The translations under genes and the position numbers were made by a program. 51,435 nt of DNA from Cryomorphaceae bacterium (GTDB taxonomy: Bacteria; Bacteroidota; Bacteroidia; Flavobacteriales; Crocinitomicaceae), in the NCBI GenBank assembly GCA_021298235.1, contig JAJTDX010000023.1, forward strand, positions 1 through 51,435, in the 5' to 3' direction. Each line of letters starts with the position of its first letter. Position 1 is the stretch's first letter. This document shows, one piece after another, positions 12,609 to 22,841 of this stretch. The notes beneath the pieces were generated by a model that had not been told where the DNA came from, searched no databases, and saw only the letters and a program-made list of their open reading frames with translations.

Positions 12609-13343
12609 TTATTTTTTCTTCCTTTTCGCACCCATTGGTTTGCGTGGAGCCCCACCTGGAGCACCTCCGGCTTTAGCCGCTGAAGCCGCCATTCCAACAT
12701 TCGGAGAAAGGTCGCGTTTTCCGTAAACTTCACCTTTGCAGATCCACACTTTAATGCCCAAACGGCCATAAGTAGTGTGCGCTTCGGAAACCGCATAATC
12801 GATGTCAGCTCTGAACGTATGTAACGGAGTACGTCCATCCTTATACATCTCTGTATGAGCCATCTCTGCGCCATTCAAACGTCCGGAAATCTTCACTTTG
12901 ATTCCTTCTGCTGACATACGCATCGTACTCGCAATTGCCATTTTAATAGCTCTTCTGAAAGAGATACGTGCCTCCAACTGACGCGCTATGCCATCGGCAA
13001 CAAGACGCGCATCCAGTTCAGGACGTTTTACTTCGAAGATGTTAATCTGAATCTCCTTCTTCGTAAGTTTTTTCAACTCCTCTTTCAATTTGTCCACTTC
13101 CTGACCACCTTTACCGATGATCACTCCCGGACGAGCCGTATTAATCGTCACTGTAACGAGTTTGAGGGTACGTTCAATGATGATTTTAGCAATGCTTGCC
13201 TTGGATAAGCGAGCGTTCAAATACTTTCTGATCTGATCGTCTTCAACGATCTTATCCTTGTATCGCTCTCCACCATACCAGTTTGATTCCCATCCGTGGA
13301 TGTAACCTAGTCTGTTACCAATTGGATTTGTCTTTTGTCCCAT
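12609..13343 (-). CDS. rpsC: 30S ribosomal protein S3
   Basis: 30S head protein lining the mRNA entry tunnel, with helicase-related function. Begins [20 protein letters not shown]; the KH domain has [20 protein letters not shown] and the C-terminal domain [20 protein letters not shown] and [20 protein letters not shown]. It ends in an Ala/Gly/Pro-rich basic tail. 244 residues. Confidence 0.98.
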   Translation of the reverse strand: MGQKTNPIGNRLGYIHGWESNWYGGERYKDKIVEDDQIRKYLNARLSKASIAKIIIERTLKLVTVTINTARPGVIIGKGGQEVDKLKEELKKLTKKEIQINIFEVKRPELDARLVADGIARQLEARISFRRAIKMAIASTMRMSAEGIKVKISGRLNGAEMAHTEMYKDGRTPLHTFRADIDYAVSEAHTTYGRLGIKVWICKGEVYGKRDLSPNVGMAASAAKAGGAPGGAPRKPMGAKRKKK

Positions 13344-13354
13344 CTTATCCCAAG

Positions 13355-13750
13355 TTATTTAGCACCATCTACTACGATGGTCACGTGATTTGATCTTTTT
13401 CTGATTCTGTGCGCTCTTCCCTGAGGCGCAGCTTGTATTCTCTTCAACATTGCACCGCCACCAACTTCTATTGAACGTACGATCAATGTCTCCTCTTCAA
13501 TGCTTTTACCCTCGTTTTTCTGTTCCCAATTGGCAATTGCCGAACGAAGTAATTTTTCAAGACTGGTTGAAGCCGTCTTCGCATTGTGTTGCAAAATATT
13601 CAGAGCTTTATTTACTTCCACTCCCCTTACAAGGTCTGCAACTAACCTCATCTTTCTCGGAGCAATTGGCGAATCATTGAGACGTGCAAATGCAGTCGTA
13701 TTTTTCGTCGCTCTTATTTTTTCAGCTCTTAACCTTTTTCTAGCACCCAT
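13355..13750 (-). CDS. rplV: 50S ribosomal protein L22
   Basis: Lines the nascent-peptide exit tunnel; its extended hairpin affects macrolide sensitivity. Begins [20 protein letters not shown], then [20 protein letters not shown]. The beta-hairpin and end read [20 protein letters not shown]. 131 residues. Confidence 0.97.
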   Translation of the reverse strand: MGARKRLRAEKIRATKNTTAFARLNDSPIAPRKMRLVADLVRGVEVNKALNILQHNAKTASTSLEKLLRSAIANWEQKNEGKSIEEETLIVRSIEVGGGAMLKRIQAAPQGRAHRIRKRSNHVTIVVDGAK

Positions 13751-13767
13751 GACTTTGCTATTTAATA

Positions 13768-14046
13768 CTATCTTTTCTTATCTTTCTTATTTCCTGCATG
13801 GCCACGGAAGTTACGCGTTGGAGCGAACTCACCTAATTTATGACCAACCATGTTCTCTGTCACAAAAACAGGAATAAACTTATTTCCGTTGTGCACAGCA
13901 AACGTCAATCCGACAAAGTCAGGAGTGATCGTAGAAGCACGAGACCAAGTTTTGATCACCGATTTACTTCCGGATGCCTGTGCATCGTCCACACGCTTCA
14001 TTAATTTATAATGTACGAAAGGTGGTTTTTTTAATGAACGACTCAT
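13768..14046 (-). CDS. rpsS: 30S ribosomal protein S19
   Basis: 30S head protein paired with S13. Starts [20 protein letters not shown], with [20 protein letters not shown] and [17 protein letters not shown]. 92 residues, standard; eight nt from rplB. Confidence 0.98.
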   Translation of the reverse strand: MSRSLKKPPFVHYKLMKRVDDAQASGSKSVIKTWSRASTITPDFVGLTFAVHNGNKFIPVFVTENMVGHKLGEFAPTRNFRGHAGNKKDKKR

Positions 14047-14053
14047 ATCCTAC

Positions 14054-14878
14054 TTATTTTTTTCTTCTTTCGATGATGAACTTATCTGAATACTTCTTCT
14101 TAGAACGCGTTTTGTATCCTTTCGCAGGCATACCGTTGCGTGAACGTGGGTGACCTCCAGCGTTTCGCCCTTCACCACCACCCATTGGGTGATCTACAGG
14201 GTTCATAACTACACCACGAACTCGTGGGCGTCTTCCCAACCATCGAGAACGACCCGCTTTACCTGAAACCACAAGGTTGTGCTCTGCATTGGAGACTGAA
14301 CCAATTGTAGCCATACATGTCGTCAAGATCATTCTTGTTTCACCAGAAGGCATTTTGATGATCGCATATCGTCCATCACGTGCATTCAATTGTGCATACG
14401 TACCAGCTCCTCGTGCAATGGCTCCACCTTTACCAGGCTTGAGCTCAATGTTGTGAATCACCGTCCCCAATGGAACATCACTTAGGAAAAGTGCATTACC
14501 AATGTTTGGTGCCACATTTTTTCCAGCTACCACAACGTCTCCGGCTTTCAAACCATTCGGAGCAATGATGTAACGCTTCTCACCATCTGCATAATATAAG
14601 AGAGCGATGTGTGCTGTACGGTTCGGATCGTATTCGATCGATTTCACCGTAGCAGGTACATCATGTTTATCTCTTTTAAAATCAACAACACGATACTTTT
14701 GCTTGTGACCACCACCAATGTAGCGCATGGTCATTCTACCGTCGTTGTTACGACCACCAGACTTCTTCTTACTCGCTACGAGGCTCTTTTCAGGTTTGCC
14801 CGCAGTGATCTCAGAATAATCGCTGTTGATCTTGTGTCTTTGCCCTGGAGTTATAGGCTTAAATTTCTTAAGACTCAT
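14054..14878 (-). CDS. rplB: 50S ribosomal protein L2
   Basis: Conserved large-subunit protein needed for subunit association and peptidyl-transferase function. Contains [20 protein letters not shown], the SH3-like and OB regions, and [20 protein letters not shown] with the functionally key His. 274 residues, standard. Confidence 0.99.
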   Translation of the reverse strand: MSLKKFKPITPGQRHKINSDYSEITAGKPEKSLVASKKKSGGRNNDGRMTMRYIGGGHKQKYRVVDFKRDKHDVPATVKSIEYDPNRTAHIALLYYADGEKRYIIAPNGLKAGDVVVAGKNVAPNIGNALFLSDVPLGTVIHNIELKPGKGGAIARGAGTYAQLNARDGRYAIIKMPSGETRMILTTCMATIGSVSNAEHNLVVSGKAGRSRWLGRRPRVRGVVMNPVDHPMGGGEGRNAGGHPRSRNGMPAKGYKTRSKKKYSDKFIIERRKK

Positions 14879-14889
14879 CTGTCAACTGC

Positions 14890-15186
14890 TTAATAATTAT
14901 TAAATAAATCAATCGTTTCTCCTGCAGCAACAGTCACAACAGCTTTTTTCCATTGTTTGCTAGGTTGCTCAACGACACCTTTGTTAGTATATTTAACAGA
15001 GGATTTTCCACCGCCATAATTTAACGTACGTACGTCAGTGACACTGACACCATACATTTTCTCGACAGCCTTTTTTATCTCGATCTTATTTGCTGATCTG
15101 TCTACTTCAAACGTGAAACGGTTATGTTTTTCAGTCGTTGCAGTAGCTTTCTCAGTAATGATCGGCTTTTTGATAATTGTCTTCAT
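14890..15186 (-). CDS. rplW: 50S ribosomal protein L23
   Basis: Tunnel-exit protein and docking site for trigger factor and SRP. The ATG at 15186 (MKTIIKKPIITEKATATTEK) is preferred over a TTG one codon upstream. Contains RFTFEVDRSANKIEIKKAVE. 98 residues. Confidence 0.97.
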   Translation of the reverse strand: MKTIIKKPIITEKATATTEKHNRFTFEVDRSANKIEIKKAVEKMYGVSVTDVRTLNYGGGKSSVKYTNKGVVEQPSKQWKKAVVTVAAGETIDLFNNY

Positions 15187-15192
15187 CAATTC

Positions 15193-15819
15193 TTAGTTTA
15201 GAATCTTTTCAATTACTTCCAATGAACTCTCCGCCAGAACTACTTTCTTCGCATTCAACACATCATACGTATTGACAGAATCTGCAGTTACGACTTTTAC
15301 TCTCCCAAGGTTACGTGAGGACAAATAAACATTGTCATTTTGTGCCCCAAGTATCAAAAGGATTTTTTCATTCTCAAGTTTCAAGGCAGAAACCAAGGCT
15401 ACAAAATCTTTCGTTTTTGCTGCATCGAATTTCAAATCCTCTAAAACAAGAATTGCGTCGTTTTTAGCTTTGTAAGAAAATGCGGACTTACGCGCCAATC
15501 TTTTGAGCTTCACATTAAGCTTAAACTCGTAGTTACGCGGTCTCGGTCCAAAAATACGTCCTCCACCAACACGCGTTCCGGACTTAGCGCTACCCGCACG
15601 GGCGCCACCAGTTCCTTTTTGTTTCTTCAACTTCTTAGTTGATCCTGCTATTTCATTTCGTTCTTTGGCTTTGTGTGTGCCTTGACGACGGTTCGCCAAA
15701 TGCTGTTTCACATCCAAATAGATTGCGTGGTCATTCGGTTCGATTCCGAACACCGTATCTGAAAGAGTTACCTTTTTTGAAGTAGCTTTTCCTTTTGCGT
15801 CAAATACTTTTACTTCCAT
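15193..15819 (-). CDS. rplD: 50S ribosomal protein L4
   Basis: Tunnel-constriction protein; in enterobacteria it autoregulates the S10 operon. The ATG at 15819 ([20 protein letters not shown]) overlaps the rplC stop by one base (TGATG). The long loop KGTGGARAGSAKSGTRVGGG and GRIFGPRPRNYEFKLN are conserved. 208 residues. Confidence 0.98.
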   Translation of the reverse strand: MEVKVFDAKGKATSKKVTLSDTVFGIEPNDHAIYLDVKQHLANRRQGTHKAKERNEIAGSTKKLKKQKGTGGARAGSAKSGTRVGGGRIFGPRPRNYEFKLNVKLKRLARKSAFSYKAKNDAILVLEDLKFDAAKTKDFVALVSALKLENEKILLILGAQNDNVYLSSRNLGRVKVVTADSVNTYDVLNAKKVVLAESSLEVIEKILN

Positions 15820-16433
15820 CACTTCAAAATTGAAACAGTTGAACCTTTAGATCCGGGAACAGAGCCCTTCACCACTATTAAATTCTTGTCAGCAAGCACC
15901 TTCAAAACCTCAAGATTTTCCATGACTACGCGCTTGTTACCCATCTGTCCCGCCATACGCATTCCTTTGAATACTCTTGCAGGATAAGAACAAGCACCAA
16001 TAGAACCTGGAGCACGAAGACGGTTGTGCTGACCGTGTGTGGACTGACCAACACCGCCAAAACCATGACGTCTTACAACTCCCTGGAAACCTTTACCTTT
16101 AGAGGTACCCACTACGCTAACGTATTCACCTTCTTCGAAGAGATTTACGTCAACTGTATCACCGAGATTAAGATTATCGAACCCTTTAAATTCCACCAAC
16201 TTCGATTTAGGAGTGGTGTTGGCTTTCTTAAAGTGACCCTTCAGTGCATTTGGAGTATTCTTTTCCTTTCGGTCCCCAAATCCAAGCTGAGTAGCCTCGT
16301 AACCATCTCTGTCTTGCGTTTTGACCTGAGTCACAACGCAAGGACCAGCTTCTATCACTGTGCATGGCATCGCCTTGCCCTCGGCACTGTAGATGCTAGT
16401 CATTCCGACTTTTCTACCAATAATTCCTGGCAT
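15819..16433 (-). CDS. rplC: 50S ribosomal protein L3
   Basis: Early-assembly protein reaching toward the peptidyl-transferase centre. Starts [20 protein letters not shown]; conserved loop [20 protein letters not shown] and [20 protein letters not shown]. 204 residues, standard. Confidence 0.98.
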   Translation of the reverse strand: MPGIIGRKVGMTSIYSAEGKAMPCTVIEAGPCVVTQVKTQDRDGYEATQLGFGDRKEKNTPNALKGHFKKANTTPKSKLVEFKGFDNLNLGDTVDVNLFEEGEYVSVVGTSKGKGFQGVVRRHGFGGVGQSTHGQHNRLRAPGSIGACSYPARVFKGMRMAGQMGNKRVVMENLEVLKVLADKNLIVVKGSVPGSKGSTVSILK

Positions 16434-16461
16434 ACTTAACTATTTAATTGTTACTATTAAC

Positions 16462-16767
16462 TTACACTTTAATCTCTACGTCAACACCACTTGGAAGTTC
16501 CAGTTTCATTAACGCATCAACTGTTTTTGATGAAGAGCTGTAGATGTCAAGCAAGCGCTTGTATGAAGCCAATTCAAACTGCTCACGTGCTTTCTTGTTC
16601 ACGTGTGGTGACTTCAAGACAGTGTAAATACGCTTGTGTGTTGGCAGTGGAATCGGACCACTTACCACAGCACCTGTTGACTTTACAGTCTTTACGATCT
16701 TTTCTGCAGACTTATCTACAAGGTTATGATCGTATGATTTCAATTTTATTCTGATTTTCTGACTCAT
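16462..16767 (-). CDS. rpsJ: 30S ribosomal protein S10
   Basis: 30S head protein (NusE), also part of antitermination complexes. Starts [20 protein letters not shown] with the signature [20 protein letters not shown] and [12 protein letters not shown] at the end. 101 residues. It follows fusA directly, joining the str and S10 clusters. Confidence 0.98.
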   Translation of the reverse strand: MSQKIRIKLKSYDHNLVDKSAEKIVKTVKSTGAVVSGPIPLPTHKRIYTVLKSPHVNKKAREQFELASYKRLLDIYSSSSKTVDALMKLELPSGVDVEIKV

Positions 16768-16778
16768 ATCCTAATTTT

Positions 16779-18884
16779 TTAAGCTGAAACTTTACCACTT
16801 GCTTTTGCAACCACGTCATCTGCGATGTTCTTTGGAGCCTCTGAATAGTGGGAGAATTCCATGGAGGAACTTGCACGACCTGATGAAAGAGTACGAAGTT
16901 GAGTAACATATCCAAACATTTCGGAAAGTGGAACATCAGCCTTCACTACCTTGGAGCCTGCTCTGTCATCCATTCCGCGGATCACACCACGACGACGGTT
17001 CAAATCTCCTACGATGTCACCCATGTTTTCTTCTGGAGTCACCACCTCAATTTTCATGATAGGCTCCAACAATATAGGTCGGGCATTTTTCAATGCTGTT
17101 CTGTATGCCATTTTCGCACAAAGTTCGAAAGACAAGGAATCGGAGTCGACAGCGTGGAATGAACCGTCTATCAACTCAACCTTCATTGCTTCGATAGGGA
17201 AACCGGCCATCACACCATTTTTCATTGACTCTTTAAATCCTTTTTCAACAGAAGGAATAAATTCACGTGGAATGTTACCACCTTTAATGCTGTTGATGAA
17301 TTCCAATCCTGATTTTTCTGCATTATCCTGAGGAGAAATCTTGACAACAATGTCGGCGAATTTACCACGACCACCTGATTGCTTTTTGTAAACTTCTCGG
17401 TGATCGATAGATGCAGTAATGTTCTCACGGTATGAAACCTGTGGAGCACCCTGGTTCACTTCTACTTTAAATTCTCGTTTCAAACGGTCTACAATGATTT
17501 CCAAGTGAAGCTCACCCATTCCGGAAATGATCGTTTGACCAGTTTCTTCGTCTGTATTTACTCTAAATGTTGGATCTTCTTCAGCAAGCTTGGAAAGTCC
17601 TACACCTAATTTATCCTGATCAGCCTGTGTTTTAGGCTCAATCGCAATTCCGATTACCGGATCAGGGAATTTCATCGATTCAAGAACGATCGGTGCATTT
17701 TCAGCGCATAGCGTATCTCCGGTGCGAATATCTTTAAATCCTACAAGTGCACCGATGTCTCCAGCTCCAAGCTCATCGATCTGATTTTGCTTGTTTGCAT
17801 GCATCTGGAAAATACGAGAAATACGCTCCTTATTGTTTGTTCGCGTATTCAAAACGTATGATCCTGCAGGCAATTTACCTGAATATGCACGTGTAAAGCA
17901 CAGACGACCAACAAAAGGATCCGTAGCAATTTTAAACGCCAATCCTGCAAACGGCTCATCATAAGATGGCTTGCGTGAAACCTCTTCATCCGTCTTAGGG
18001 TTTGTTCCTGTAATCGCTTCAATATCCATAGGTGAAGGAAGAATTTCCATAACCATGTCAAGCATTGCCTGAACTCCTTTATTCTTGAAGGAAGAACCAC
18101 ACATCATTGGAACAACTTTTCCAGAAATAGTAGCTTCACGTAAAGCGTTCAAAATTTCTCTTTCAGTCAAGGAATTCTCATCCTCGAAGAATTTCTCCAT
18201 TAACGTTTCGTCGAATTCAGCAACTGCTTCAAGCAATTCACTTCTCAATCTTCTAGCATCATCGATAATGTCAGCCGGAATCTCCACCTCCTGGAATGTC
18301 ATTCCCTGGTCAGAGTCGTTCCAAACGATACCTCTCCAGTTGATAAGATCTACCACTCCTTTGAAGTTATCTTCATCACCGATGTTGATCTGCAATGGAA
18401 GCGCGTGGCTACCAAGCATGTCTTTAACTTGCTTACATACAGCAAGAAAATCAGCACCCTGACGGTCCATTTTGTTAACGAAACCAATTCGCGGTACGTT
18501 GTAGTTGTTCGCCAAACGCCAGTTTGTTTCTGACTGAGGTTCTACCCCATCAACAGCAGAGAAAAGGAACACCAAACCATCTAATACGCGAAGTGAACGG
18601 TTTACCTCTACAGTGAAGTCAACGTGTCCAGGGGTATCAATGATATTGATGTGGTATTTCTGACCACGGTAATTCCAATTTACAGTCGTAGCAGCTGAAG
18701 TAATGGTAATACCACGCTCCTGCTCTTGCTCCATCCAGTCCATAGTTGCACCACCTTCGTGAACCTCTCCAATTTTGTGGTTTACACCAGCATAATAAAG
18801 GATACGTTCAGTAGTGGTTGTCTTTCCGGCGTCAATGTGAGCGGCAATACCAATATTTCGAGTAAATTTAAGATCTCTTGCCAT
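16779..18884 (-). CDS. fusA: translation elongation factor G
   Basis: GTPase that drives tRNA-mRNA translocation and ribosome recycling. GTP-binding motifs: AHIDAGKT at 15-22, DTPGHVDF from 83, NKMD at 137-140. Domain II follows about residue 290, then III to V; domain IV carries the [16 protein letters not shown] segment. The 701 residues are normal. No tuf gene is adjacent. Between rpsG (5 nt) and rpsJ. Confidence 0.98.
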   Translation of the reverse strand: MARDLKFTRNIGIAAHIDAGKTTTTERILYYAGVNHKIGEVHEGGATMDWMEQEQERGITITSAATTVNWNYRGQKYHINIIDTPGHVDFTVEVNRSLRVLDGLVFLFSAVDGVEPQSETNWRLANNYNVPRIGFVNKMDRQGADFLAVCKQVKDMLGSHALPLQINIGDEDNFKGVVDLINWRGIVWNDSDQGMTFQEVEIPADIIDDARRLRSELLEAVAEFDETLMEKFFEDENSLTEREILNALREATISGKVVPMMCGSSFKNKGVQAMLDMVMEILPSPMDIEAITGTNPKTDEEVSRKPSYDEPFAGLAFKIATDPFVGRLCFTRAYSGKLPAGSYVLNTRTNNKERISRIFQMHANKQNQIDELGAGDIGALVGFKDIRTGDTLCAENAPIVLESMKFPDPVIGIAIEPKTQADQDKLGVGLSKLAEEDPTFRVNTDEETGQTIISGMGELHLEIIVDRLKREFKVEVNQGAPQVSYRENITASIDHREVYKKQSGGRGKFADIVVKISPQDNAEKSGLEFINSIKGGNIPREFIPSVEKGFKESMKNGVMAGFPIEAMKVELIDGSFHAVDSDSLSFELCAKMAYRTALKNARPILLEPIMKIEVVTPEENMGDIVGDLNRRRGVIRGMDDRAGSKVVKADVPLSEMFGYVTQLRTLSSGRASSSMEFSHYSEAPKNIADDVVAKASGKVSA

Positions 18885-18889
18885 TGTTA

Positions 18890-19360
18890 TTAGAATCTAA
18901 AATGTGAGAATGCTTTGTTCGCCTCAGCCATTCTTAATGTATCTTCTTTCTTCTTGTATGCCGCACCTTCTTCCTTAGAAGCAGCAATGATCTCAGAAGC
19001 GAGTTTTTGAGCCATTGTTTTTTCGTTGCGCTTGCGAGCATAACCGATTAACCATTTCATGGCGAGGGAAGATTTTCTCTCTTCGCGCACTGGAGTTGGA
19101 ATTTGAAACGTAGCACCACCAACACGACGGCTACGAACCTCAACACTTGGAGTTACATTTTCCAATGCTTTTCTCCAAACTTCCAATCCTTCCTGGTCTT
19201 CTATCTTTTTATCCACTATTGCAATCGCATCGTAAAAAATGCTGAATGCTAAACTCTTCTTCCCGTCATACATGAGGTTGTTGACAAACTTTGTTACCAC
19301 AACGTCATTAAACTTTGGATCCGGGAGAATCGCTATTTTTTTCGCTTTTCTTCTTCTCAT
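18890..19360 (-). CDS. rpsG: 30S ribosomal protein S7
   Basis: Nucleates 30S head assembly; represses the str operon in enterobacteria. Begins [20 protein letters not shown] and includes [20 protein letters not shown] and [20 protein letters not shown]. 156 residues. Between rpsL and fusA. Confidence 0.98.
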   Translation of the reverse strand: MRRRKAKKIAILPDPKFNDVVVTKFVNNLMYDGKKSLAFSIFYDAIAIVDKKIEDQEGLEVWRKALENVTPSVEVRSRRVGGATFQIPTPVREERKSSLAMKWLIGYARKRNEKTMAQKLASEIIAASKEEGAAYKKKEDTLRMAEANKAFSHFRF

Positions 19361-19378
19361 CTCTTCAAGTTTTATCGA

Positions 19379-19756
19379 TTATTTCGCTTTAGGTCTTTTT
19401 GTTCCATACTTGGAGCGACGCTGAGATCTTCCCTCAACACCAGCGGTATCTTCCGCACCACGAACGATGTGGTAACGAACTCCCGGAAGGTCTTTCACCC
19501 TTCCTCCTCGTACAAGCACCAAAGAGTGCTCTTGTAAGTTGTGACCTTCTCCACCGATGTAGGCGTTCACCTCTTTACCATTGGTCAAACGCACCCTCGC
19601 TACTTTACGCATAGCAGAGTTCGGTTTCTTCGGAGTAGTTGTGTAAACCCTTACACAAACTCCTTTACGCTGTGGACATGAATCAAGTGCAGCAGACTTA
19701 CTTTTCTTGACTACCGCTGTTCTTCCTTTGCGAACTAATTGTTGGATAGTTGGCAT
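19379..19756 (-). CDS. rpsL: 30S ribosomal protein S12
   Basis: Decoding-centre protein; first gene of the whole ribosomal block. Starts [20 protein letters not shown]. The streptomycin-determining loops read [20 protein letters not shown] and [12 protein letters not shown], both wild type, so no resistance mutation is evident. 125 residues. A leader of about 63 nt with a strong hairpin and a consensus promoter precede it. Confidence 0.98.
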   Translation of the reverse strand: MPTIQQLVRKGRTAVVKKSKSAALDSCPQRKGVCVRVYTTTPKKPNSAMRKVARVRLTNGKEVNAYIGGEGHNLQEHSLVLVRGGRVKDLPGVRYHIVRGAEDTAGVEGRSQRRSKYGTKRPKAK

Positions 19757-19796
19757 AAAATACTCTTAATTTCTTATGTTTTTAATCAATATAATT

Positions 19797-19822
19797 CACC
19801 CCCAAACACACTTTGAGGGGTG
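19797..19822 (-). promoter_or_regulatory. 5' leader hairpin of the rpsL operon
   Basis: On the minus strand CACCCC, a bulged T, CAAA, loop GTGTG, TTTG and GGGGTG form a 10-bp stem. It begins immediately after the -7 box, so its outermost base pairs may lie before the transcription start. The rest would be the extreme 5' end of the mRNA. No U-run follows, so it is not a terminator. It may stabilise the mRNA or respond to a ribosomal protein; neither is shown. Confidence 0.5.
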
Positions 19823-19852
19823 CAAAGATAGCTAGTTAATCCGATTTAACAA
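19823..19852 (-). promoter_or_regulatory. promoter of the rpsL ribosomal operon
   Basis: Minus-strand TATCTTTG (19823-19830) matches TAnnTTTG, with TTG (19850-19852) 19 nt upstream as the -33 element. Further upstream 19862-19881 is an A8/T7 tract that could act as an UP-like element. Predicted start about 19819, giving a leader of about 63 nt. Confidence 0.75.
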
Positions 19853-19931
19853 GAAGTTATCAAAAAAAAGTGTGTTTTTTTCACAATTGCATGTTGAAAG
19901 AGGATTTGCCTCTCGACGATGCTAGAGGTTC

Positions 19932-19966
19932 GATTTGGAATTCTGGATTTGTGATTCGGAATATTT
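19932..19966. repeat. degenerate 7-bp tandem repeat
   Basis: Five consecutive heptads, GATTTGG, AATTCTG, GATTTGT, GATTCGG and AATATTT, read on the plus strand. The 322-bp gap 19757-20078 otherwise holds the rpsL promoter and leader, an AGCTCAG element and the pdhB terminator. No coding frame is credible in it. Confidence 0.5.
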
Positions 19967-19971
19967 GCGGA

Positions 19972-19992
19972 GTTTGATAAGCTCAGTCCTCG
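19972..19992. repeat. degenerate AGCTCAG-type interspersed element
   Basis: The stretch TTTGATAAGCTCAGTCCTCG resembles 47952-47972 (TTCGAACAGCTCAGTGCCTCG). Both lie next to heptad repeats in intergenic DNA. The core resembles the palindromic TTCGACAAGCTCAG elements seen dispersed in many bacterial genomes. Confidence 0.4.
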
Positions 19993-20011
19993 TTACAGAT
20001 CTATTCTTCAA

Positions 20012-20045
20012 TAAAAACAAAAAAGCACTTCATAAAGAAGTACTT
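20012..20045 (-). terminator. terminator of pdhB
   Basis: On the minus strand AAGTACTTC, loop TTTAT and GAAGTGCTT form a 9-bp stem with one G-T pair, followed by T6-G-T5. It starts 33 nt after the pdhB stop. Confidence 0.8.
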
Positions 20046-20078
20046 TATAATAAGAACCTTCAATAATGACAAGTTTAT

Positions 20079-21056
20079 CTATCTGTACAAAGTTCTTTTA
20101 ACAGCCTTAATCACACGCTCCACATTTGGCAAAGCTTCATCAATGAGTGTTGGAGAAAATGCAAAAGGAGTATCTGTTTGGGTTACACGTTCTACTGGCG
20201 CATCTAGGTGATCAAACGCATAGCGTTGCAAGTGGTAAGCTAGCTCAGAAGAAATAGACGCCAGGGGCCATGACTCTTCCACCACCACACAACGGTTTGT
20301 TTTCTTAACAGACTCTACTACGGTAGTGTAATCAATTGGTCGGATCGTACGCAGATCAATAATCTCAGCTGAAATCCCTTCTTTCTCCAATTCTTCTGCT
20401 GCTGCTTGCGCCACTTTAATAATCTTGCCAAAAGAAACGATGGTGACATCCGAACCTTTTCGTTTAACATCTGCCACCCCTATCGGAATAATGTATTCTC
20501 CTTCCGGAATCTCTCCTTTATCGCCATACATCTTTTCTGACTCCAGGAAAACAACAGGGTCATTATCGCGGATCGCAGCTTTCAATAATCCCTTGGCGTC
20601 ATATGGATTGGAAGGCGTTATTACTTTAAGTCCGGGCACATGTGCATAGAATGCTTCAAAGGATTGAGAGTGCGTTGCAGCCAACTGACCGGCTGTACCA
20701 TTTCCTCCACGGAAAACTACAGGACAAGAATATTGTCCCCCTGACATTTGTAACATCTTCGCGGCACTGTTAATGATTTGATCAGCTGCGAGAATGGCAA
20801 AGTTCCAGGTCATAAATTCCACGATCGGACGAAGCCCGTTCATGGAAGCACCTACGGCAATCCCGGCAAATCCAAGCTCGGCAATAGGTGTGTCAATCAC
20901 TCGCTTCGGACCGAATTCATCCAACATTCCTTGAGACACCTTATAAGCTCCATTGTATTCAGCTACTTCTTCACCCATTAAAAATACGCGTTCATCACGA
21001 CGCATTTCCTCTGACATTGCCTCTCTCAGTGCTTCACGAAATTGTACAGTCTTCAT
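20079..21056 (-). CDS. pdhB: pyruvate dehydrogenase E1 component, beta subunit
   Basis: Beta subunit of the alpha2beta2 thiamine-diphosphate-dependent E1, which decarboxylates pyruvate and acetylates the E2 lipoyl group. The start at 21056 (MKTVQFREALREAMSEEMRR) is chosen because the next in-frame ATG, at 21086, lies inside the -7 box. The pyrimidine-binding domain holds MGEEVAEYNGAYKVSQGMLD and ELGFAGIAVGASM; the transketolase C-terminal domain holds EIIDLRTIRPIDYTTV. 325 residues, standard. The alpha subunit and E2 are not nearby. A branched-chain E1 beta is possible but fits less well. Confidence 0.93.
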   Translation of the reverse strand: MKTVQFREALREAMSEEMRRDERVFLMGEEVAEYNGAYKVSQGMLDEFGPKRVIDTPIAELGFAGIAVGASMNGLRPIVEFMTWNFAILAADQIINSAAKMLQMSGGQYSCPVVFRGGNGTAGQLAATHSQSFEAFYAHVPGLKVITPSNPYDAKGLLKAAIRDNDPVVFLESEKMYGDKGEIPEGEYIIPIGVADVKRKGSDVTIVSFGKIIKVAQAAAEELEKEGISAEIIDLRTIRPIDYTTVVESVKKTNRCVVVEESWPLASISSELAYHLQRYAFDHLDAPVERVTQTDTPFAFSPTLIDEALPNVERVIKAVKRTLYR

Positions 21057-21083
21057 GTAGATGCTGCTTTTGAATTTAGGAGC

Positions 21084-21091
21084 CAAAATTA
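21084..21091 (-). promoter_or_regulatory. putative pdhB promoter (-7 box)
   Basis: Minus-strand TAATTTTG matches TAnnTTTG. No clear TTG is found at -33. A start near 21080 gives a leader of about 24 nt to the ATG at 21056. Confidence 0.45.
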
Positions 21092-21168
21092 ACGATTAAA
21101 CTGAAAAATCATATATTCTTGTGTTGAATTCGATATTATCAGTACTACCTCGAAAAAGAATAATTCCT

Positions 21169-21176
21169 TACATTTG
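21169..21176 (+). promoter_or_regulatory. putative etfB operon promoter (-7 box)
   Basis: TACATTTG matches TAnnTTTG and lies 24 nt before the etfB ATG. A -33 TTG at the proper distance is not evident. It is divergent from the pdhB promoter; about 140 bp separate the two start codons. Confidence 0.45.
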
Positions 21177-21199
21177 CGTTCATTTGAAAATTTAGATTC

Positions 21200-21940
21200 A
21201 TGAAGATACTTGTCTGCATAAGCAAAGCGCCGGATACAACATCAAAAATCGCTTTCGTTGACAACCAAACGCGATTTGACGAAAATGGTGTGCAATATAT
21301 TGTCAATCCCTATGATGAGTGGTACGCGCTCGTGCGTGCACTTGAAATTAAAGAAACGCTTGGAGGAAACGTTACTATAATTACTGTAGGTGCCGCAGGC
21401 GATGAAGCAGTGATTCGAAAAGCCTTGGCTATTGGTGCTGATGATGCTGTACGGATTGATGCTGACCCGACAGATGCATATTTCACAGCTATTCAAATCT
21501 CCGAATATGCAAAGTCCAATGGCTTTGACCTTGTTCTCACCGGAAAGGAAACGATTAATTACAACGGATCACAGGTGGGCGGTATGATTGCCGAAGCCTT
21601 GGATATGCCCTTTGTATCACTTGCTTCAAAAATGGATGTAAATGGTTCAACACTGACTCTTGAACGAGAGATCGTTGGTGGTTTACAGGTAGTGGAAGTT
21701 GCTCTTCCTGCTGTTGTATCTTGTGCCAAAGGGATGGCCGAGCAACGCATTCCGAATATGAGGGGAATTATGGCCGCGCGAACCAAACCTCTACAGGTAG
21801 TAGCTCCGGTATCCGTTGAGCAGTTGACGAGCTATCAAAATTATTCCATGCCAGCAGCGAAATCAGCATGTAAAATGATTGACCCGAATAATATGGATGA
21901 ATTGGTGAGCTTGTTACACAATGAAGCAAAAGTCATCTGA
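21200..21940 (+). CDS. etfB: electron transfer flavoprotein beta subunit
   Basis: With EtfA forms the soluble flavoprotein that carries electrons from acyl-CoA dehydrogenases to ETF:quinone oxidoreductase. Starts MKILVCISKAPDTTSKIAFV. The family signature VALPAVVSCAKGMAEQRIPN-MRGIMAARTKP, with AMP and FAD contacts, is present. 246 residues, normal. Its partner etfA follows after 65 nt but is damaged in this sequence. Confidence 0.96.
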   Translation: MKILVCISKAPDTTSKIAFVDNQTRFDENGVQYIVNPYDEWYALVRALEIKETLGGNVTIITVGAAGDEAVIRKALAIGADDAVRIDADPTDAYFTAIQISEYAKSNGFDLVLTGKETINYNGSQVGGMIAEALDMPFVSLASKMDVNGSTLTLEREIVGGLQVVEVALPAVVSCAKGMAEQRIPNMRGIMAARTKPLQVVAPVSVEQLTSYQNYSMPAAKSACKMIDPNNMDELVSLLHNEAKVI

Positions 21941-22005
21941 TCCTATTGATCGATTTAAAGAAATAATTTAAAACACAACCCGACATTCGTCATAAAAAAA
22001 GAATC

Positions 22006-22810
22006 ATGTCTGTTCTAGTATACGTTAATAGTTCAAACGGCTTAAATAAAGCTGCACTCGAAGCTGTAACCTATGGAAAAAAATTAGGCGGTGACGTCAC
22101 TGTCATCACCTCGGGAAATGCCGAAACCAGTACACTTAGTTCTCTGGGTAATTATGGTGCTTCCAAGGTACTCGTTGATCGAGGATTCACAGGAGAAGAT
22201 GATCAACAATTGGCGCGCATCATCGCAACTGCTGCCGAAAAAACAAATGCAAACACGGTAGTGTTCAGCCATGACCTTACGGCAAAAGCTGTTGCTTTCT
22301 TTGCTTCCAAATAGTTTGCAACCCGAAGCTAACGGTTCAGACTGCGGCGTAGAAGAATTCAGTGGAAATGCTGGAGACGCTAAAGTGAAAGTGCTCAGCA
22401 CCAAAAAACCTGAAGGTGAAATTCCACTTCCTGAGGCCGAAATGGTTGTATCTGCCGGTCGTGGTTTAAAAGGCCCTGAAAATTGGGGAATAGTAGAAGA
22501 TCTCGCAAAAGCACTTGGCGCAGCCACTGCTTGTTCTCGACCTGTAGCTGACATTGGTTGGAGACCTCATCACGAGCACGTGGGACAAACCGGTGTAGCC
22601 ATCCGTCCTAATTTGTATATTGCCGCTGGTATTTCTGGAGCGATCCAGCATTTGGCCGGTGTAAATGGTTCAAAAGTGATGGTCGTTATAAACACAGATC
22701 CGGAGGCACCTTTCTTTAAAGCTGCGGATTATGGCGTTGTTGGAGATGCTTTTGAGGTGTTACCAAAGCTTACAGCTGCCGTTAAAAAGTTTAAGGAGTC
22801 AGGAAATTAA
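22006..22810 (+). pseudogene. etfA: electron transfer flavoprotein alpha subunit, internally deleted and out of frame
   Basis: EtfA binds the redox FAD of the ETF heterodimer. The first frame (22006-22314) starts MSVLVYVNSSNGLNKAALEA and follows the family to LTAKAVA (about residue 92), then leaves it and stops. From about 22290 a second frame reads SLLPNSLQPE and continues through the intact FAD domain: VVSAGRGLKGPENWG, RPVADIGWRPHHEHVGQTG, GISGAIQHLAGV and INTDPEAPFFKAADYGVVGD. Roughly 45-55 codons between the two parts are absent, and the missing length is 2 mod 3. The protein would be non-functional as written. Real deletion and assembly collapse are both possible. Confidence 0.85.
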
Positions 22811-22841
22811 TGTCTGAACGAGAACGGATTCACCGAATTAT

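Noticed and set aside
16026..16439. 137-codon plus-strand frame opposite rplC
   Set aside because: It lies entirely antisense to a clearly conserved ribosomal protein, has no family features and arises from the codon bias of the real gene.
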